DNA from: Perkinsus olseni
Taxonomy: Eukaryota; Perkinsozoa; Perkinsida; Perkinsidae
Length of the DNA stretch: 36,338 nucleotides
Assembly (NCBI GenBank): GCA_013115135.1
Contig: JABANP010000522.1
Coordinates: 1-36,338, forward strand
Reading direction: 5' to 3'
The position numbers were made by a program, and so were the translations under genes. The stretch's first letter is position 1. Every line of letters starts with the position of its first letter. Positions 8,947 to 20,282 of this stretch are shown here, one piece after another. The notes under the pieces were generated by a model. It was not told where the DNA came from. It did no database searches and saw only the letters and a program-made list of their open reading frames with translations.

Positions 8947-9721
8947 TCTCGTGCCTGACAGTGATCGACCACGGCTGATCGACGAGAGTGAAATTTGCTT
9001 CCACAGAGAGAAGACAGGTGGTTGTGTAACAGGCATCTTCCGCACAAGCGAGGCTAGTGTGGATATTCAAACAATACTAATGAATAATCCATGTCGTTTG
9101 TCTTCTGGTGTTCACCAGACCTTGGTTAGTTTCCGGGCCCTTCTCTGCCCGGCAGAGAACAGTCTGTCGGCAGACTGTCTGTCCCATTCCTCGATGTAAT
9201 TGTGGGACTAGAGTTTGTCTTCAACGATGCTTCAAAGTATGTCCGCGAGTCTTGGACTAAAGTCTGGACACTCTCAGTTGACTAGACACTCTCAGTCCTA
9301 GTAGATGTCCGCTGTCTAGAGTGTGGTGAGTTACAGTGAATGGTTGTGTCGACATAGTCTAACGGCGCTTTCAACAGTAACGTCTACGAAAGTCCTAGCC
9401 TAACGACCCTACGAGGAGCTTCACGCCTCTCGATGCAGCGTCGTCAGTTTGTGCATAAGGCTGATGGCGTTTCGAGAAGTCGGGAACTGGCGCTCGCATC
9501 CTCAGTGGGGGAAGAGTCAGTCGGTGTGAATAGTCAACGGAGTCAGTTTGAAGTCAAGAGCAGCCATTCGCCACCCATAGCTGAGCTTAGCTTGAACTCC
9601 TTCGGAAGTTCCTAATCGGAACCAGCAAGAAGGTTCCCTTGAACACAACTCCCGGTATCAGCACTATCGACTTCCGGGGGGTGAGTACATCCCGGGAACA
9701 GTGATCATCAATTGTGACTCA
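8947..9721. other. intergenic, no supported gene
   Basis: No convincing coding sequence was seen. An 8-bp perfect inverted repeat ACAGTCTG/CAGACTGT (9159-9166 and 9171-9178, 4-base loop) and a 12-base direct repeat GACACTCTCAGT (9267-9278 and 9285-9296) are present. Confidence 0.5.
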
Positions 9722-12700
9722 TCATTGCTCTTCATGCAACCACAGCGAATTTTGTCCAGAATTTCTGCATTTCTCCTCCAGGACCACGAACGCAGCTCGG
9801 CGATTGAGTACTTCGGGCTTCAACTCTTCCCTTTCGGCCAGGCGTGCGACGAGGCTGACAAGTGATTGTTGCGAAGTACCGGTGCGCCTGCCTTTGGCTG
9901 CCTGGTGATAAACGATCAGCACATGTGCGGGGACTCCCAATACATCAGGACTTCTCTCAAGTAGCTCTTATAGTGTCTTCTACTCATGTATCATTTCGTC
10001 GTGAAAACTAGGCGCGTGACTGTTCAGAGTTTCCTTATGTCTGACATAACAAAATTCCTGCTCAGAGGAGCAATCTTCTGGCGCATGCACACACGAGAAG
10101 GTTCCTCGTCCGCGAGGGGCTAGTCCGCTCGTCCAGCATGGTGCCGGAGAGACATCGCGTAGTCTCGAGCGGCACTTACCAGCTGTTGGCAGCGGCAATT
10201 AAACGCTCCAGCAGCCCCAGCACAGCCTTCTGAAACGGCTTATCCTGAAATATTTCACAGGAATGCGGGCTACCATTTCGTCAACATCGAGCTGATCGCA
10301 GATCCCTCGGGTCACGATGGACGCCCCCGGGAAGTATGCCTCCAGACAACCCGTCATGTCGATATTACCGAACCCTGAACGCTCGGAAAAAGCGAAGCAC
10401 AATTCTAGCACGTCTCACAAGCACTCGGATTTCCCTGCCCATTTTCTAAGGCGTCGAAGGCCCGGTCGAAGGCTTTGGACTTTCTTTCCCGGAGTTGATC
10501 GGCTGTCCACAGTTTTTCAAGTATCCTCGGAGTCCTGTTTTCGATAGGTTTCTCAGTCCATCGAGAGGGTTGAGGGCTCCAACAAGCCAACGCCTCTCTG
10601 CATAACTCAAATAGTTGGAGAATCTTTGCTTCTTCGGATGTAGCTTGAGCTCGGTCGCAGCGTGTAAGCTCGTCGAAAGATTCCTCGGACCCGACGTAGC
10701 GGAGTGCCTCTCTCAGAAGGGGCTCCAGATGAGACTCTCGCAAAGTTTCGTAGTCTCCTCCGGACGCCAGCCTGATGAGCACTAGGAGGATTGACTCAGA
10801 CTCCATACGAGAGGAGGATCACTCGAGGAAATTCGTAGCTGTGAGATTTTCCTGCAGGGCGCTCGCGCGCTCACTGTCCCCCACAACTCGGAGTGCTTCA
10901 CAAACGGAATCTCTGAGAACTGACTGCGCGTCTACTGAGGCTTCTTCCGAACGTGCTCACCTGATCTTGAGGAAGCTGCTGCAGAGGCTCGGGTCCTGTC
11001 CTGAAGTAGTCTCTCGACCTGAAACCGAGTGTGGCTACGAAGGATCCCTCCTCGAAAGGGGCTCAAACAACAGAAAACGGGGAAAGAGGCTCTCTCCCTG
11101 TTGTGTTTCTGGCGGCCGGTGCTGATGAACTGTTAATACTAGTCTCCTCAGAAGTCCTTAGCGCTTGGGTTCACTATGACTCGTAACATTCCCACAATAT
11201 CAATTGTGGTTTATCCTGCGAGAGCGTCAGTGTCATGCCTGCTCAGTGAGCAAACTTGCTTGCGGTAAGGGGCGAGAAGCGCTCAAATTCGACCTCTACC
11301 CCCGCTCAGCAAAGGTACTGCTGGTCTAAGCGGATGCTCCGCAATGTGCACAATACTTCACGACGTGAGGTGACGTGGCGGTCACATGAAAGTGCTATAC
11401 CGCGAGAAACGCAAACGCGGCAAAAGGGCAATTCTGTGATGGCCCACATGCACCTTCCACGGCCGATGAAGATGCGAATTCACGCCAGTGGAAGTCGTAT
11501 CTGAGGTTGATGCATGCTTATCGTATCGTCGCGCGTATCCCGGACATCTACCCCTCGAGCGCATCCCCGGACGCTGCGACTCTGAAGAAGGTCGTCGACG
11601 GCACAGCTGTAGAACAACGGTCAACTCCCACGGCGGCACCGAGAAGGCGGGCGAAGAAACCGTCCATCGGATGGCTGCTTGAGCTCGTTCCAGTCTCAGC
11701 ATCCGTGTAACTAGCCAGTCAGCTTAGTGAGTTCATCGTGGGTGAGCTGAGCCGTTACGTGCCGCCTTGACGGTACTGCCAACCGTGGGGTAGAGGGCAG
11801 AAGGCTGCTAGCCTGACGAGATTCTCTGCAGTTGAGCGAGACGTGCTACCCACTTTAGAAGGCAGATCTGAGGTGCCTGTAAATTGGTCACGTCCACGCT
11901 GAAGTACTTGACGAAGGCCGCCATGACCCGGGGGTTGAGGAGAGGAAATTCTCGATGAATCTGTCCAGAACTCTCGAACACCATTGTGGACAGAGTCAGC
12001 AGAATCACAGAGCATTTGTCTAACCAATTCGTGATTTCACTCAACCCATTTACTGGGAGGTGGAGGACGGTTTTGGCCGGAATTACCTGGACCTTTAGAG
12101 AGTCGACCTTCGACTGTGTTTCATCGAGGCTCGAAATGTGCTACAAAAACATGCTTTTTTCGGAGACAGAATTGCGATTATGAACTCACGGACTCTGCAG
12201 CCTTCGTCCCTAGAAGCACGGGGCGAGCGGATGGGAATGATGTAAATGACGCGGCCGCCTTTCTTCTCTGCTGGTGTCTACTGATGAACAGAACTGCGGC
12301 TCATGTGGGGTACAAAGCCCACAGCCACAACTGCCCTCCAGGAAGGGACTGGAGATTTTCCATCTCACAGAGCTTGGTGATGAGCTCACGCTCTCGCGGG
12401 TGTTCCCACTGGGCCTCGCCGGTCTCGGCATTGTAATAATATCTGACTGGTGCGCTTGGCAATGCCGTGCTAAACACTCGCGATACACCAGCTGTGTCGA
12501 GTTGTCCCCTTCGGCCGTTGGACATTCGTGCCACTTGTCGGGTAGCTCATCGCAAAGGAATCGTCGTACCAGAAGTACGGCTTCGGGGTTGGCTTGCCGC
12601 CTGAGAACAGAATGTACAACGCTCAGGCAATGATGAGGCTTCGCTGGTCTGACCAACTTGGTCAGGAGGCCAGAAGATTCCGCTGATCCTATATTGCTCC

Positions 12701-14988
12701 AATAAGATACTAAGCTGAAGCTCAGCTAGATGGCGGATGACCATTGGACCAATTGCAGACAGCATAACTCAGGTGTTGTGTTCTCAATCAGTCGGTCTCG
12801 AACAGGTTAGGGACTGCATTCATGGCTTAGCCCGAATGACTTACAAATCAATGCCGAGGTTGATGCAATACTCCACCAGAGGTCTCAAGTCATCGTCTCT
12901 GTCAGTGCTGGTTGTTTGTATACCGTCTTTTCCCTCCAAAGGCTCGACATCACCGCTTTGAGAAACCCTCGTAACCCAGGTGCGGGCCGCCGAGTATGCC
13001 GAAGTTAAATACGAGGTCAACCATGTGGCAGTCGTCGGTATTTCGCTCGTCTGGGGATGCTCCTCTCGAGGAGGGAGGATCGGGACTGATGCAACAAAAA
13101 CAATGCTTGTACCATAAATTGCGCTACTCTGCGCTGATCTTCTACCATCATCAGCCCATGCAGTCGAGGGAGGGCCGCCGCGGAGGCGAGGTGGGGGCGG
13201 TAGTGCTGAATCGTCGGCGATACCGACTTTACTGGTGGACGTGCCAGGGAGTCTCATCAACTAACAAGCGCTTTCTCTCGGATGAGCCAGCCCGGTCGTT
13301 GGTTTCCCTCGCGACGATAGGCTCGCCCATTGCATGATGCAGAGCAGTTGGGGATGATACAATTCGCGTCATCCCGAACTGGTCTCTCCCTTGGGCCACT
13401 CGCTCTGCATTCCTCTTGGAGGAGAATGCCACACGTTACGCAGAACAGAGCCCGTGGACTAGGAGCAACGTCAACTTAGCATCGCTAAGCATCGAATGCT
13501 TTCTTCCGCACGAATCGGCCTTCGGGCTCGCCATCATGTGAACTAATGAGAACTCGAAACCTGAGACTTCCTCTCGAGGTATGGACGAAGTCACATACCG
13601 TCGGTGAAGCCGGCCGTGTGGGGACATTCGACACAAATGTGCAATTGGACAATTGGACACCAGCTGCACAGCTAGCGCTAGTATCAGACTCTGTTTCTGC
13701 CTTCGGCTACTCGAGTTGAGTTGACTCATTTACATTCGGGAGCAAGAGGGCTGCGTCCCTGCGGAGACGCGTGGGTCGCGCCGCCAGGTCTCTCCTTTTG
13801 TTTTATCCACCCTCCCTGAACCTTCAAAACCGACAGTGTGGGCGAGCTCGTCATCATTCAAAGGATGATGTGGGCCGGACGTGTCTAGCACCGTTACCAG
13901 GGCAAGGCGCTTGGTCGGATACTCGGCTTTCATGCGCCTGCAAGTCCGTGATCGCTTGGGTTTCGGCAGTTCCGGGATACCTTAATAATACCCCGTCGCC
14001 AATGTTGAGTGGTGGAACGCAAGACGGCACGCCTTCGAGACATCGATAACCTACTTAGTTGTGAGCTCACGGAACTGCGCTTGCCTCAGGTTCCGGCACT
14101 CGTACGCCCCCCTCCCCCTCCCCATACTCAGAGGTTTCATCTCGACCGATAGGAGTCGGACCTGATCACTGGTATCGCCCAATTGCTGTGTGCTGTCGGA
14201 TGTGCTGGACACAGAGTGTCCCGCTCCTCTAGCCACTGCTAGTAATGTGCTGAACTACTCATCTTTCTCTGTTGGATAGTAGTTTCTCCGATATTGCACA
14301 CTAGCTTTGTATCAATGGTGAGGGTATCTGTGGTATCGGCTGGCTCAATGGGTGATCAGACCTTCCTCCTACAGTTTCCGCTACCAACTTCTTCGACGTT
14401 GTGCGACGTTTTACGTTCTCTGACAACCCCACCTACCGCGACCGGACCGACCACGACAGTCGTCGGACGACGGTAGCATAGCCCCCGTGTCCGAGTTTGG
14501 AAGTCGTTTGAGCTGACTAGAATGAACGGCAATGTCGCCTGATCCTCTTCCGAGCGCTCGATGAACTCACTAGGGCCAGCCCACACCGAGCCGTGCAAAC
14601 GACCTGCATCCTCGGAAGGCCTGGCCTTAATGAGGAGAATCCCTGTGGCAAACCGGAACGAGTCTTCATGGTTTGCTCGAGAGCTCCTACTCGCGGTTGT
14701 CGCGCGAGAAAATGACAGTGGTATCCCGCCGCCCACCGAAGAACTCGATTCAGAAAGGTTCCGAAAAGGAGACAACAATGACTGCAAGAGACGACAGTCG
14801 ACAGGACAGATAGACACTTTTGCGATAAGCACCGCACAGTGAGCTTGTACCGACAAAAAATCATTATTTCGACCGAACACCTTCGTGACTATGTCCGCGC
14901 TGGGAGTATCCACATCGAGGGATATCCCGAGAGCAACGATTGACTCTTGACAGAATTTTATAACATGATTCCACCGACTGGCGGCCAC
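9722..14988 (-). CDS. probable multi-exon gene of unknown function with WW-like segment
   Basis: A series of coding-like minus-strand stretches suggests one large split gene or a decaying one. In order they are: 14988-14356 (begins MAASRWNHVIKFCQES), 13729-13436 (LILALAVQLVSNCPIAHLC), about 13432-13229, about 13070-12841 (ends at a perfect GTAAGT donor in the codons for GIDL), 12765-12660, 12545-12301 (WW-like), 12044-11808, 10940-10405, 10411-10199 and 9940-9722. They are helical, Leu-rich and HEAT/ARM-like in look, but no family is recognised. Several joins need short introns whose borders I could not fix. One in-frame TGA (near 10821) and frame changes near 12500 and 10410 may be introns, errors or decay. 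Whether this is one gene or two is unknown. Confidence 0.4.
10405..10940 (-). CDS. repeat-like helical exon(s) with in-frame TGA
   Basis: The reading frame is continuous except for one TGA at about 10821-10819. Before it the frame reads VCEALRVVGDSERASALQ, and after it LREALRYVGSEESFDELT. The two share an EALR(V/Y)VG motif about 55 residues apart, which suggests an internal helical repeat. No clean intron removing the TGA with good splice signals was found. An upstream GTGAGC donor near 10968 suggests an intron on the 5' side. Confidence 0.4.
12397..12545 (-). other. WW-like domain split between two frames
   Basis: One frame reads LPDKWHECPTAEG (12545-12507). Another, about 60 bases on, reads RYYYNAETGEAQWEHP (12444-12397). 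Together these give the WW pattern: W, then an aromatic triplet with N, TGE, W and P. A short intron or an indel must lie between them. WW domains bind proline-rich ligands. The alternative is that the first half is chance and the domain lacks its first Trp. Confidence 0.5.
14356..14988 (-). CDS. probable first exon of the multi-exon gene
   Basis: The frame is open for 210 codons from an ATG. The N-terminal ~75 residues are helical (IVALGISLDVDTPSADIV), followed by a Ser-rich linker and a second ordered part ending RPTTVVVGPVAVGGVVR. The stop near 14356 is preceded by possible donor sites, so the exon probably continues by splicing. There is no signal peptide and no recognised domain. The adjacent downstream neighbour is transporter copy 1, about 280 bp away and on the same strand. 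Confidence 0.4.
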   Translation of the reverse strand: MAASRWNHVIKFCQESIVALGISLDVDTPSADIVTKVFGRNNDFLSVQAHCAVLIAKVSICPVDCRLLQSLLSPFRNLSESSSSVGGGIPLSFSRATTASRSSRANHEDSFRFATGILLIKARPSEDAGRLHGSVWAGPSEFIERSEEDQATLPFILVSSNDFQTRTRGLCYRRPTTVVVGPVAVGGVVRERKTSHNVEEVGSGNCRRKV

Positions 14989-15016
14989 TCAGAACAGCCG
15001 CTTCGCCCTTTTCGAT

Positions 15017-15073
15017 GATATAAGCAAAAAATTGATGACATGATAAGAAATTTCAGAGCATCAGAAATTTCAG
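15017..15073 (+). repeat. 56-bp dispersed repeat, right copy
   Basis: This is the partner of 93-148. It contains GAAATTTCAG twice (15047 and 15063) and overlaps the left breakpoint of the tandem duplication at 15062. Confidence 0.6.
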
Positions 15074-16856
15074 ACAAGACTGACGAGAACGTTCAATACA
15101 TAAGACGAGACCAGGCGGAGATTTTCGCGCTCCTCCTGTGCTATAAACAATTCCTCCTTTCCATAGGAGGCGGTTAGTCGGTACAGAATATACGCCTCGG
15201 AGAAGTCAAACAACAGGCCGAAGGGATTCTCACTCTTCATACAAAAAGATTACTACGTGCTACTCAGTCAACCATTGATGAGACTATGCAGCAAGCCAGT
15301 CAAACAAAGAGGGAAGAAAGCGAGACCCACAATAAGGAGCACCAAAGCCCCATGCCACTCGAGGGACTGATTCCGCAACTTCTTGAGAAGGCTGACCTTC
15401 TCATCTGGCTCCTTGATCTTTACATCGGAGACATCGTGCAGACCTCCCACTTCATCTTTGTTGGGCTGCTCGACTGCGCCCTGTACTGGGGTATAGCAGA
15501 TGTTGAGGTAGACGAAGCATGGTATAACGAAGGCTAGGAAGTTGGTGCCGATGATACCAATGAATTGGATGGTAGCACCGAGGTCCTCGAAGATTATGGC
15601 CAACACCGTACAGATGATCAGAAAGGCCACAGTCGTCCCGATGTGGAGCTTGAGAGTATCTTGTAGGCGAGGCAAAAAGTAGGTGATGACACTCGAGATT
15701 GATTGCCTAGCTGGTAAGAGCAACAACGGGAAGGCTGTGAGGACGGCGAATGGCAAAACTATATAGCCGATATGAATAGCGACGTTGGAGACCGGCAAGT
15801 TTAGGTAGAAGTTGGACTCTACCGTATGTCCGAAGGCGTAGTACGGTCCTACCATGACCGCAAGGTAAATGACAAAAACGAAGGCGATGGCTAGCAACGA
15901 GGCGATGTCCAGTTTCTTCACGCTCCGATTGACCATATCCTCGGCAACCAGAGGCATCGCGAAATGGCAGGAATAACCGAAAATGAAGATTGGGACCACC
16001 GACAAGATTGACCATATGCTAGACGTTGGTGGTATACCCACATACCGCTCCCCGAGCTGCTCGTCCACACTGAAGCAGTAGATAACGCCGGCTAGGATAG
16101 CATAGAGAAAACAGCTGAGGCCGATGATATTGGTAATCGCGGTGTTGGTGATTTGCTTGAGGAAGCAGACCGGCAGGAGAAGGACGACGATCAGGCCGAT
16201 AAGACCAACTCTAATCAAGAACCTGTTCCCTTCAGTAGAGCCGGGGGACCAATTTTCGAGGAGGGCCAAACCAAGGCTAGCGAAGACCTGTAGGTAGGCG
16301 GTATCAATACCCGCATTATGGATGAACATGATGAAATCGATGAAAAGGGGCAGCCTCGGGTATCCAGCAGCCACAGCGAAGGTGCTGTAACTCAGCCTCT
16401 TGCCGGGCATCTTCATTGCACATCTGCTGATCAGATGCAGCGAAAAGTAAGACAACACGGCAAATACGAAAAGAAGGACCACACCCAATGACCAACCACA
16501 GACGGCTTTTGCTCTGGCATAACTGAGCATGCCGGCACCGATGATGCAGTTGGTCAGACAGGTCCATGCGGTAAGGATATTCCCTTTAGGGATAACCGGC
16601 ACGGAGTTAAAGTCCGCCAGACGATTGTCTTTCTCGGCTGACATGTTTGGTATTTACAAAGCGTCTGGTTTCAACTTACAAGCGCAAGCTTTCAAGGAAT
16701 CGCATGCGTGCTACTTGCACGCGTGCGCAACGGGCAACATCGAAGGTTGCCTGCGTGATTTCGACTCTGTGGTCCTCTCGGAAAGTGTACAGCACGTTTA
16801 AGGAGAGCGAAGGCCGCGTGGGAGTACAAGCCGATCAACTCTGTACAAGAGAGAGC
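15062..16856 (-). repeat. tandem duplication unit 1 (1795 bp)
   Basis: Identity to 16857-18651 is complete wherever I compared it. The repeat carries a transporter ORF, about 206 bp of 3' flank and about 212 bp of 5' flank. The junction shows 3-bp microhomology (CAG at 15062, 16857 and 18652). Confidence 0.9.
15268..16644 (-). CDS. amino-acid transporter, AAAP/SLC38-like, copy 1
   Basis: The protein is 458 aa, intronless, with an ATG at 16644 and a TGA stop. It is a polytopic membrane protein of the amino acid/auxin permease superfamily (Pfam Aa_trans type), which moves neutral or other amino acids with H+ or Na+. About 11 hydrophobic segments are visible, near residues 23-45, 50-72, 98-125, 142-163, 167-193, 210-233, 250-275, 285-313, 330-352, 355-380 and 430-455. 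The first contains the family-typical NCIIGAGMLSY (compare the IIGxGxL pattern of SLC38). A hydrophilic Lys/Glu/Asp-rich loop precedes the last segment. Length is usual for the family. Substrate and membrane location cannot be read from sequence. Its upstream region is the duplicated 212 bp followed by the 3' flank of copy 2, so its promoter may be truncated. Confidence 0.85.
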   Translation of the reverse strand: MSAEKDNRLADFNSVPVIPKGNILTAWTCLTNCIIGAGMLSYARAKAVCGWSLGVVLLFVFAVLSYFSLHLISRCAMKMPGKRLSYSTFAVAAGYPRLPLFIDFIMFIHNAGIDTAYLQVFASLGLALLENWSPGSTEGNRFLIRVGLIGLIVVLLLPVCFLKQITNTAITNIIGLSCFLYAILAGVIYCFSVDEQLGERYVGIPPTSSIWSILSVVPIFIFGYSCHFAMPLVAEDMVNRSVKKLDIASLLAIAFVFVIYLAVMVGPYYAFGHTVESNFYLNLPVSNVAIHIGYIVLPFAVLTAFPLLLLPARQSISSVITYFLPRLQDTLKLHIGTTVAFLIICTVLAIIFEDLGATIQFIGIIGTNFLAFVIPCFVYLNICYTPVQGAVEQPNKDEVGGLHDVSDVKIKEPDEKVSLLKKLRNQSLEWHGALVLLIVGLAFFPLCLTGLLHSLING

Positions 16857-18654
16857 CAGAAATTTCAGACAAGACTGACGAGAACGTTCAATACATAAGA
16901 CGAGACCAGGCGGAGATTTTCGCGCTCCTCCTGTGCTATAAACAATTCCTCCTTTCCATAGGAGGCGGTTAGTCGGTACAGAATATACGCCTCGGAGAAG
17001 TCAAACAACAGGCCGAAGGGATTCTCACTCTTCATACAAAAAGATTACTACGTGCTACTCAGTCAACCATTGATGAGACTATGCAGCAAGCCAGTCAAAC
17101 AAAGAGGGAAGAAAGCGAGACCCACAATAAGGAGCACCAAAGCCCCATGCCACTCGAGGGACTGATTCCGCAACTTCTTGAGAAGGCTGACCTTCTCATC
17201 TGGCTCCTTGATCTTTACATCGGAGACATCGTGCAGACCTCCCACTTCATCTTTGTTGGGCTGCTCGACTGCGCCCTGTACTGGGGTATAGCAGATGTTG
17301 AGGTAGACGAAGCATGGTATAACGAAGGCTAGGAAGTTGGTGCCGATGATACCAATGAATTGGATGGTAGCACCGAGGTCCTCGAAGATTATGGCCAACA
17401 CCGTACAGATGATCAGAAAGGCCACAGTCGTCCCGATGTGGAGCTTGAGAGTATCTTGTAGGCGAGGCAAAAAGTAGGTGATGACACTCGAGATTGATTG
17501 CCTAGCTGGTAAGAGCAACAACGGGAAGGCTGTGAGGACGGCGAATGGCAAAACTATATAGCCGATATGAATAGCGACGTTGGAGACCGGCAAGTTTAGG
17601 TAGAAGTTGGACTCTACCGTATGTCCGAAGGCGTAGTACGGTCCTACCATGACCGCAAGGTAAATGACAAAAACGAAGGCGATGGCTAGCAACGAGGCGA
17701 TGTCCAGTTTCTTCACGCTCCGATTGACCATATCCTCGGCAACCAGAGGCATCGCGAAATGGCAGGAATAACCGAAAATGAAGATTGGGACCACCGACAA
17801 GATTGACCATATGCTAGACGTTGGTGGTATACCCACATACCGCTCCCCGAGCTGCTCGTCCACACTGAAGCAGTAGATAACGCCGGCTAGGATAGCATAG
17901 AGAAAACAGCTGAGGCCGATGATATTGGTAATCGCGGTGTTGGTGATTTGCTTGAGGAAGCAGACCGGCAGGAGAAGGACGACGATCAGGCCGATAAGAC
18001 CAACTCTAATCAAGAACCTGTTCCCTTCAGTAGAGCCGGGGGACCAATTTTCGAGGAGGGCCAAACCAAGGCTAGCGAAGACCTGTAGGTAGGCGGTATC
18101 AATACCCGCATTATGGATGAACATGATGAAATCGATGAAAAGGGGCAGCCTCGGGTATCCAGCAGCCACAGCGAAGGTGCTGTAACTCAGCCTCTTGCCG
18201 GGCATCTTCATTGCACATCTGCTGATCAGATGCAGCGAAAAGTAAGACAACACGGCAAATACGAAAAGAAGGACCACACCCAATGACCAACCACAGACGG
18301 CTTTTGCTCTGGCATAACTGAGCATGCCGGCACCGATGATGCAGTTGGTCAGACAGGTCCATGCGGTAAGGATATTCCCTTTAGGGATAACCGGCACGGA
18401 GTTAAAGTCCGCCAGACGATTGTCTTTCTCGGCTGACATGTTTGGTATTTACAAAGCGTCTGGTTTCAACTTACAAGCGCAAGCTTTCAAGGAATCGCAT
18501 GCGTGCTACTTGCACGCGTGCGCAACGGGCAACATCGAAGGTTGCCTGCGTGATTTCGACTCTGTGGTCCTCTCGGAAAGTGTACAGCACGTTTAAGGAG
18601 AGCGAAGGCCGCGTGGGAGTACAAGCCGATCAACTCTGTACAAGAGAGAGCCAG
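16857..18654 (-). repeat. tandem duplication unit 2 (1795 bp + CAG)
   Basis: This is the second unit. Similarity to unit 1 ends at 18654/16859. It retains the original upstream context of the gene. Confidence 0.9.
17063..18439 (-). CDS. amino-acid transporter, AAAP/SLC38-like, copy 2
   Basis: The product is identical to that of copy 1 (458 aa), as are all open frames on both strands. This copy keeps the sequence beyond 18654 upstream, so it probably has the native promoter. The two genes lie head-to-tail, and 418 bp separate this stop from the copy 1 start. The doubling may raise dosage, or it may be an assembly duplication. Confidence 0.85.
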   Translation of the reverse strand: MSAEKDNRLADFNSVPVIPKGNILTAWTCLTNCIIGAGMLSYARAKAVCGWSLGVVLLFVFAVLSYFSLHLISRCAMKMPGKRLSYSTFAVAAGYPRLPLFIDFIMFIHNAGIDTAYLQVFASLGLALLENWSPGSTEGNRFLIRVGLIGLIVVLLLPVCFLKQITNTAITNIIGLSCFLYAILAGVIYCFSVDEQLGERYVGIPPTSSIWSILSVVPIFIFGYSCHFAMPLVAEDMVNRSVKKLDIASLLAIAFVFVIYLAVMVGPYYAFGHTVESNFYLNLPVSNVAIHIGYIVLPFAVLTAFPLLLLPARQSISSVITYFLPRLQDTLKLHIGTTVAFLIICTVLAIIFEDLGATIQFIGIIGTNFLAFVIPCFVYLNICYTPVQGAVEQPNKDEVGGLHDVSDVKIKEPDEKVSLLKKLRNQSLEWHGALVLLIVGLAFFPLCLTGLLHSLING

Positions 18655-20282
18655 GGCTACCCTTATCGCTGTGTTGCTGTGACGGCTTTGCTGGCGCGGG
18701 CGAGCGCGAAAAGCATCTACCCGGTAGATTCTACCGGTATGTTGAGCGTAACTTCAAAGTGCCGGCCGTCTGCGTTAGAGAATCATAGCCTTACCCTTCC
18801 CCCATCTGCATCGTATTTCGAAACAAATCCCAGATGACATGACTTTACGCTCGGAAAGCTCCCGCCGCAAGATTCGCCCGAAACTTGGAATCTTGCAATA
18901 CTTTTAATGCTGGTAGCACGCATGAGCATATGAAGGAGTCTCAATGTTGGCCCAAAATGATTCAGACGTCTTTGGAACAGTAACTGTAGGTGTTAGGGGA
19001 GTCGTAGGTGCACTAAAGCTAGCAGGACCAGTCCGCGATAGACCGGGAAGAGCCAATATATGAAAAGGGGCAACTACGAGAATAGCTAATTCATAAAGAT
19101 CGATCAACTTCATATGTGTACGCATATACATTGGCGCGCTCTACTAACAACTCTAACAGTAGGCAACTACTGGGATTCATATGCGATGATTTCCTGCGGG
19201 GTCACAATAACCAAATATTAGCCAATACTGCAATAGGAGAGTTGCACGCGTGCACATCGCCGGCAGACCCCCGGTGCTGTGAGGCTCGCGGTCCACGTGG
19301 GGCATCCGATGGCTCGATTCTTGAGTAACTCATCACGCGGCGTCCCTACAGGTAGCTCACGAAGATGGGGAGCGGCATGGGTGTTCTGGCGGGTCGATGC
19401 GACAAGGTCTGCTCTCTGCTCGGTGGTCTCACTCATTTTCATTATCCTAAACTAGGGTGACTGGCACTTTCAGCGTTTAGGGCAATTGAAGATGATTAGC
19501 AATTGAGCTAGCAAACCAGAAGTCGGGGGGGCCGCGCGGTTCTAAGAGATGTACTCCCACGAGCAACGAGCCTTCTACGTGCTCAGGCCACCCTCGGACT
19601 GTCGGCGCGCCCGACAAACCAAGAACAAATCCTGAGGCTGGTTCTCGACCGCCGCCGAAACCACAGCCGTGTCACAGTGAGAGCGGCTGTACTCGTCCCT
19701 GTGACCGATGACACTGTATGTGCGCGATGTGCACCGTACACGATGCAATCCTCGGAATTATTGAACTCAAACTCGAGGCGATGTGAACTGACGAGAGCGG
19801 GGAAATATTAGGAAACCGGACTGACAGAAGCTGCCAACGAGACCCCGGTTAGGGACAGATAACAAACGGAGCACACGGCTTGGCGTTCCTAAATCCCGAG
19901 TCCAAATCGGACCGCCAAATGGTCTTCATAGTCAGCGGCGGAGCTGCGGGTATATCTAAATCGGCTGCCAGCAGGAGCCGCGCTGGTCTGTTGCTTAGCC
20001 TCTCCGCTTTCATAGCAAATCGACAATAAATACAAGGTAAGGTGATAAAAATACGATTTAGGATCATGATGACGATGATGAGGTCACAAGCCTCTATTTG
20101 ATCAGGCTTCGCCTCGCTGGGTAGGCTGCGTGACGAACAGTGAAGATTCATCGCAATACATCAACACTGACACAGAATCAGCCTAGCGAGCGAAAAGCCT
20201 GAAATTGGCCCTCTACGGGCAAACTCCCAGCACGAGTGATGAAGCTCGGAGAATATTGATATCAAGTCCAAGTGAAGCCATC
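18655..20282. other. intergenic, no supported gene
   Basis: No convincing ORF was found on either strand. The region holds one copy of a dispersed repeat (19052-19160). Confidence 0.5.
19052..19160 (+). repeat. ~110-bp dispersed repeat, copy 1
   Basis: It resembles 33449-33569 in the same orientation. The shared blocks are ACTACGAGAA, AAGATCGATCAACTT, GCATATACATT and CTACTAACAACT, separated by small indels. Confidence 0.7.

Noticed and set aside
15286..18837. Duplicated ORFs on both strands inside the transporter units
   Set aside because: They are shadows in other frames of the transporter gene and repeat only because the whole unit is duplicated.
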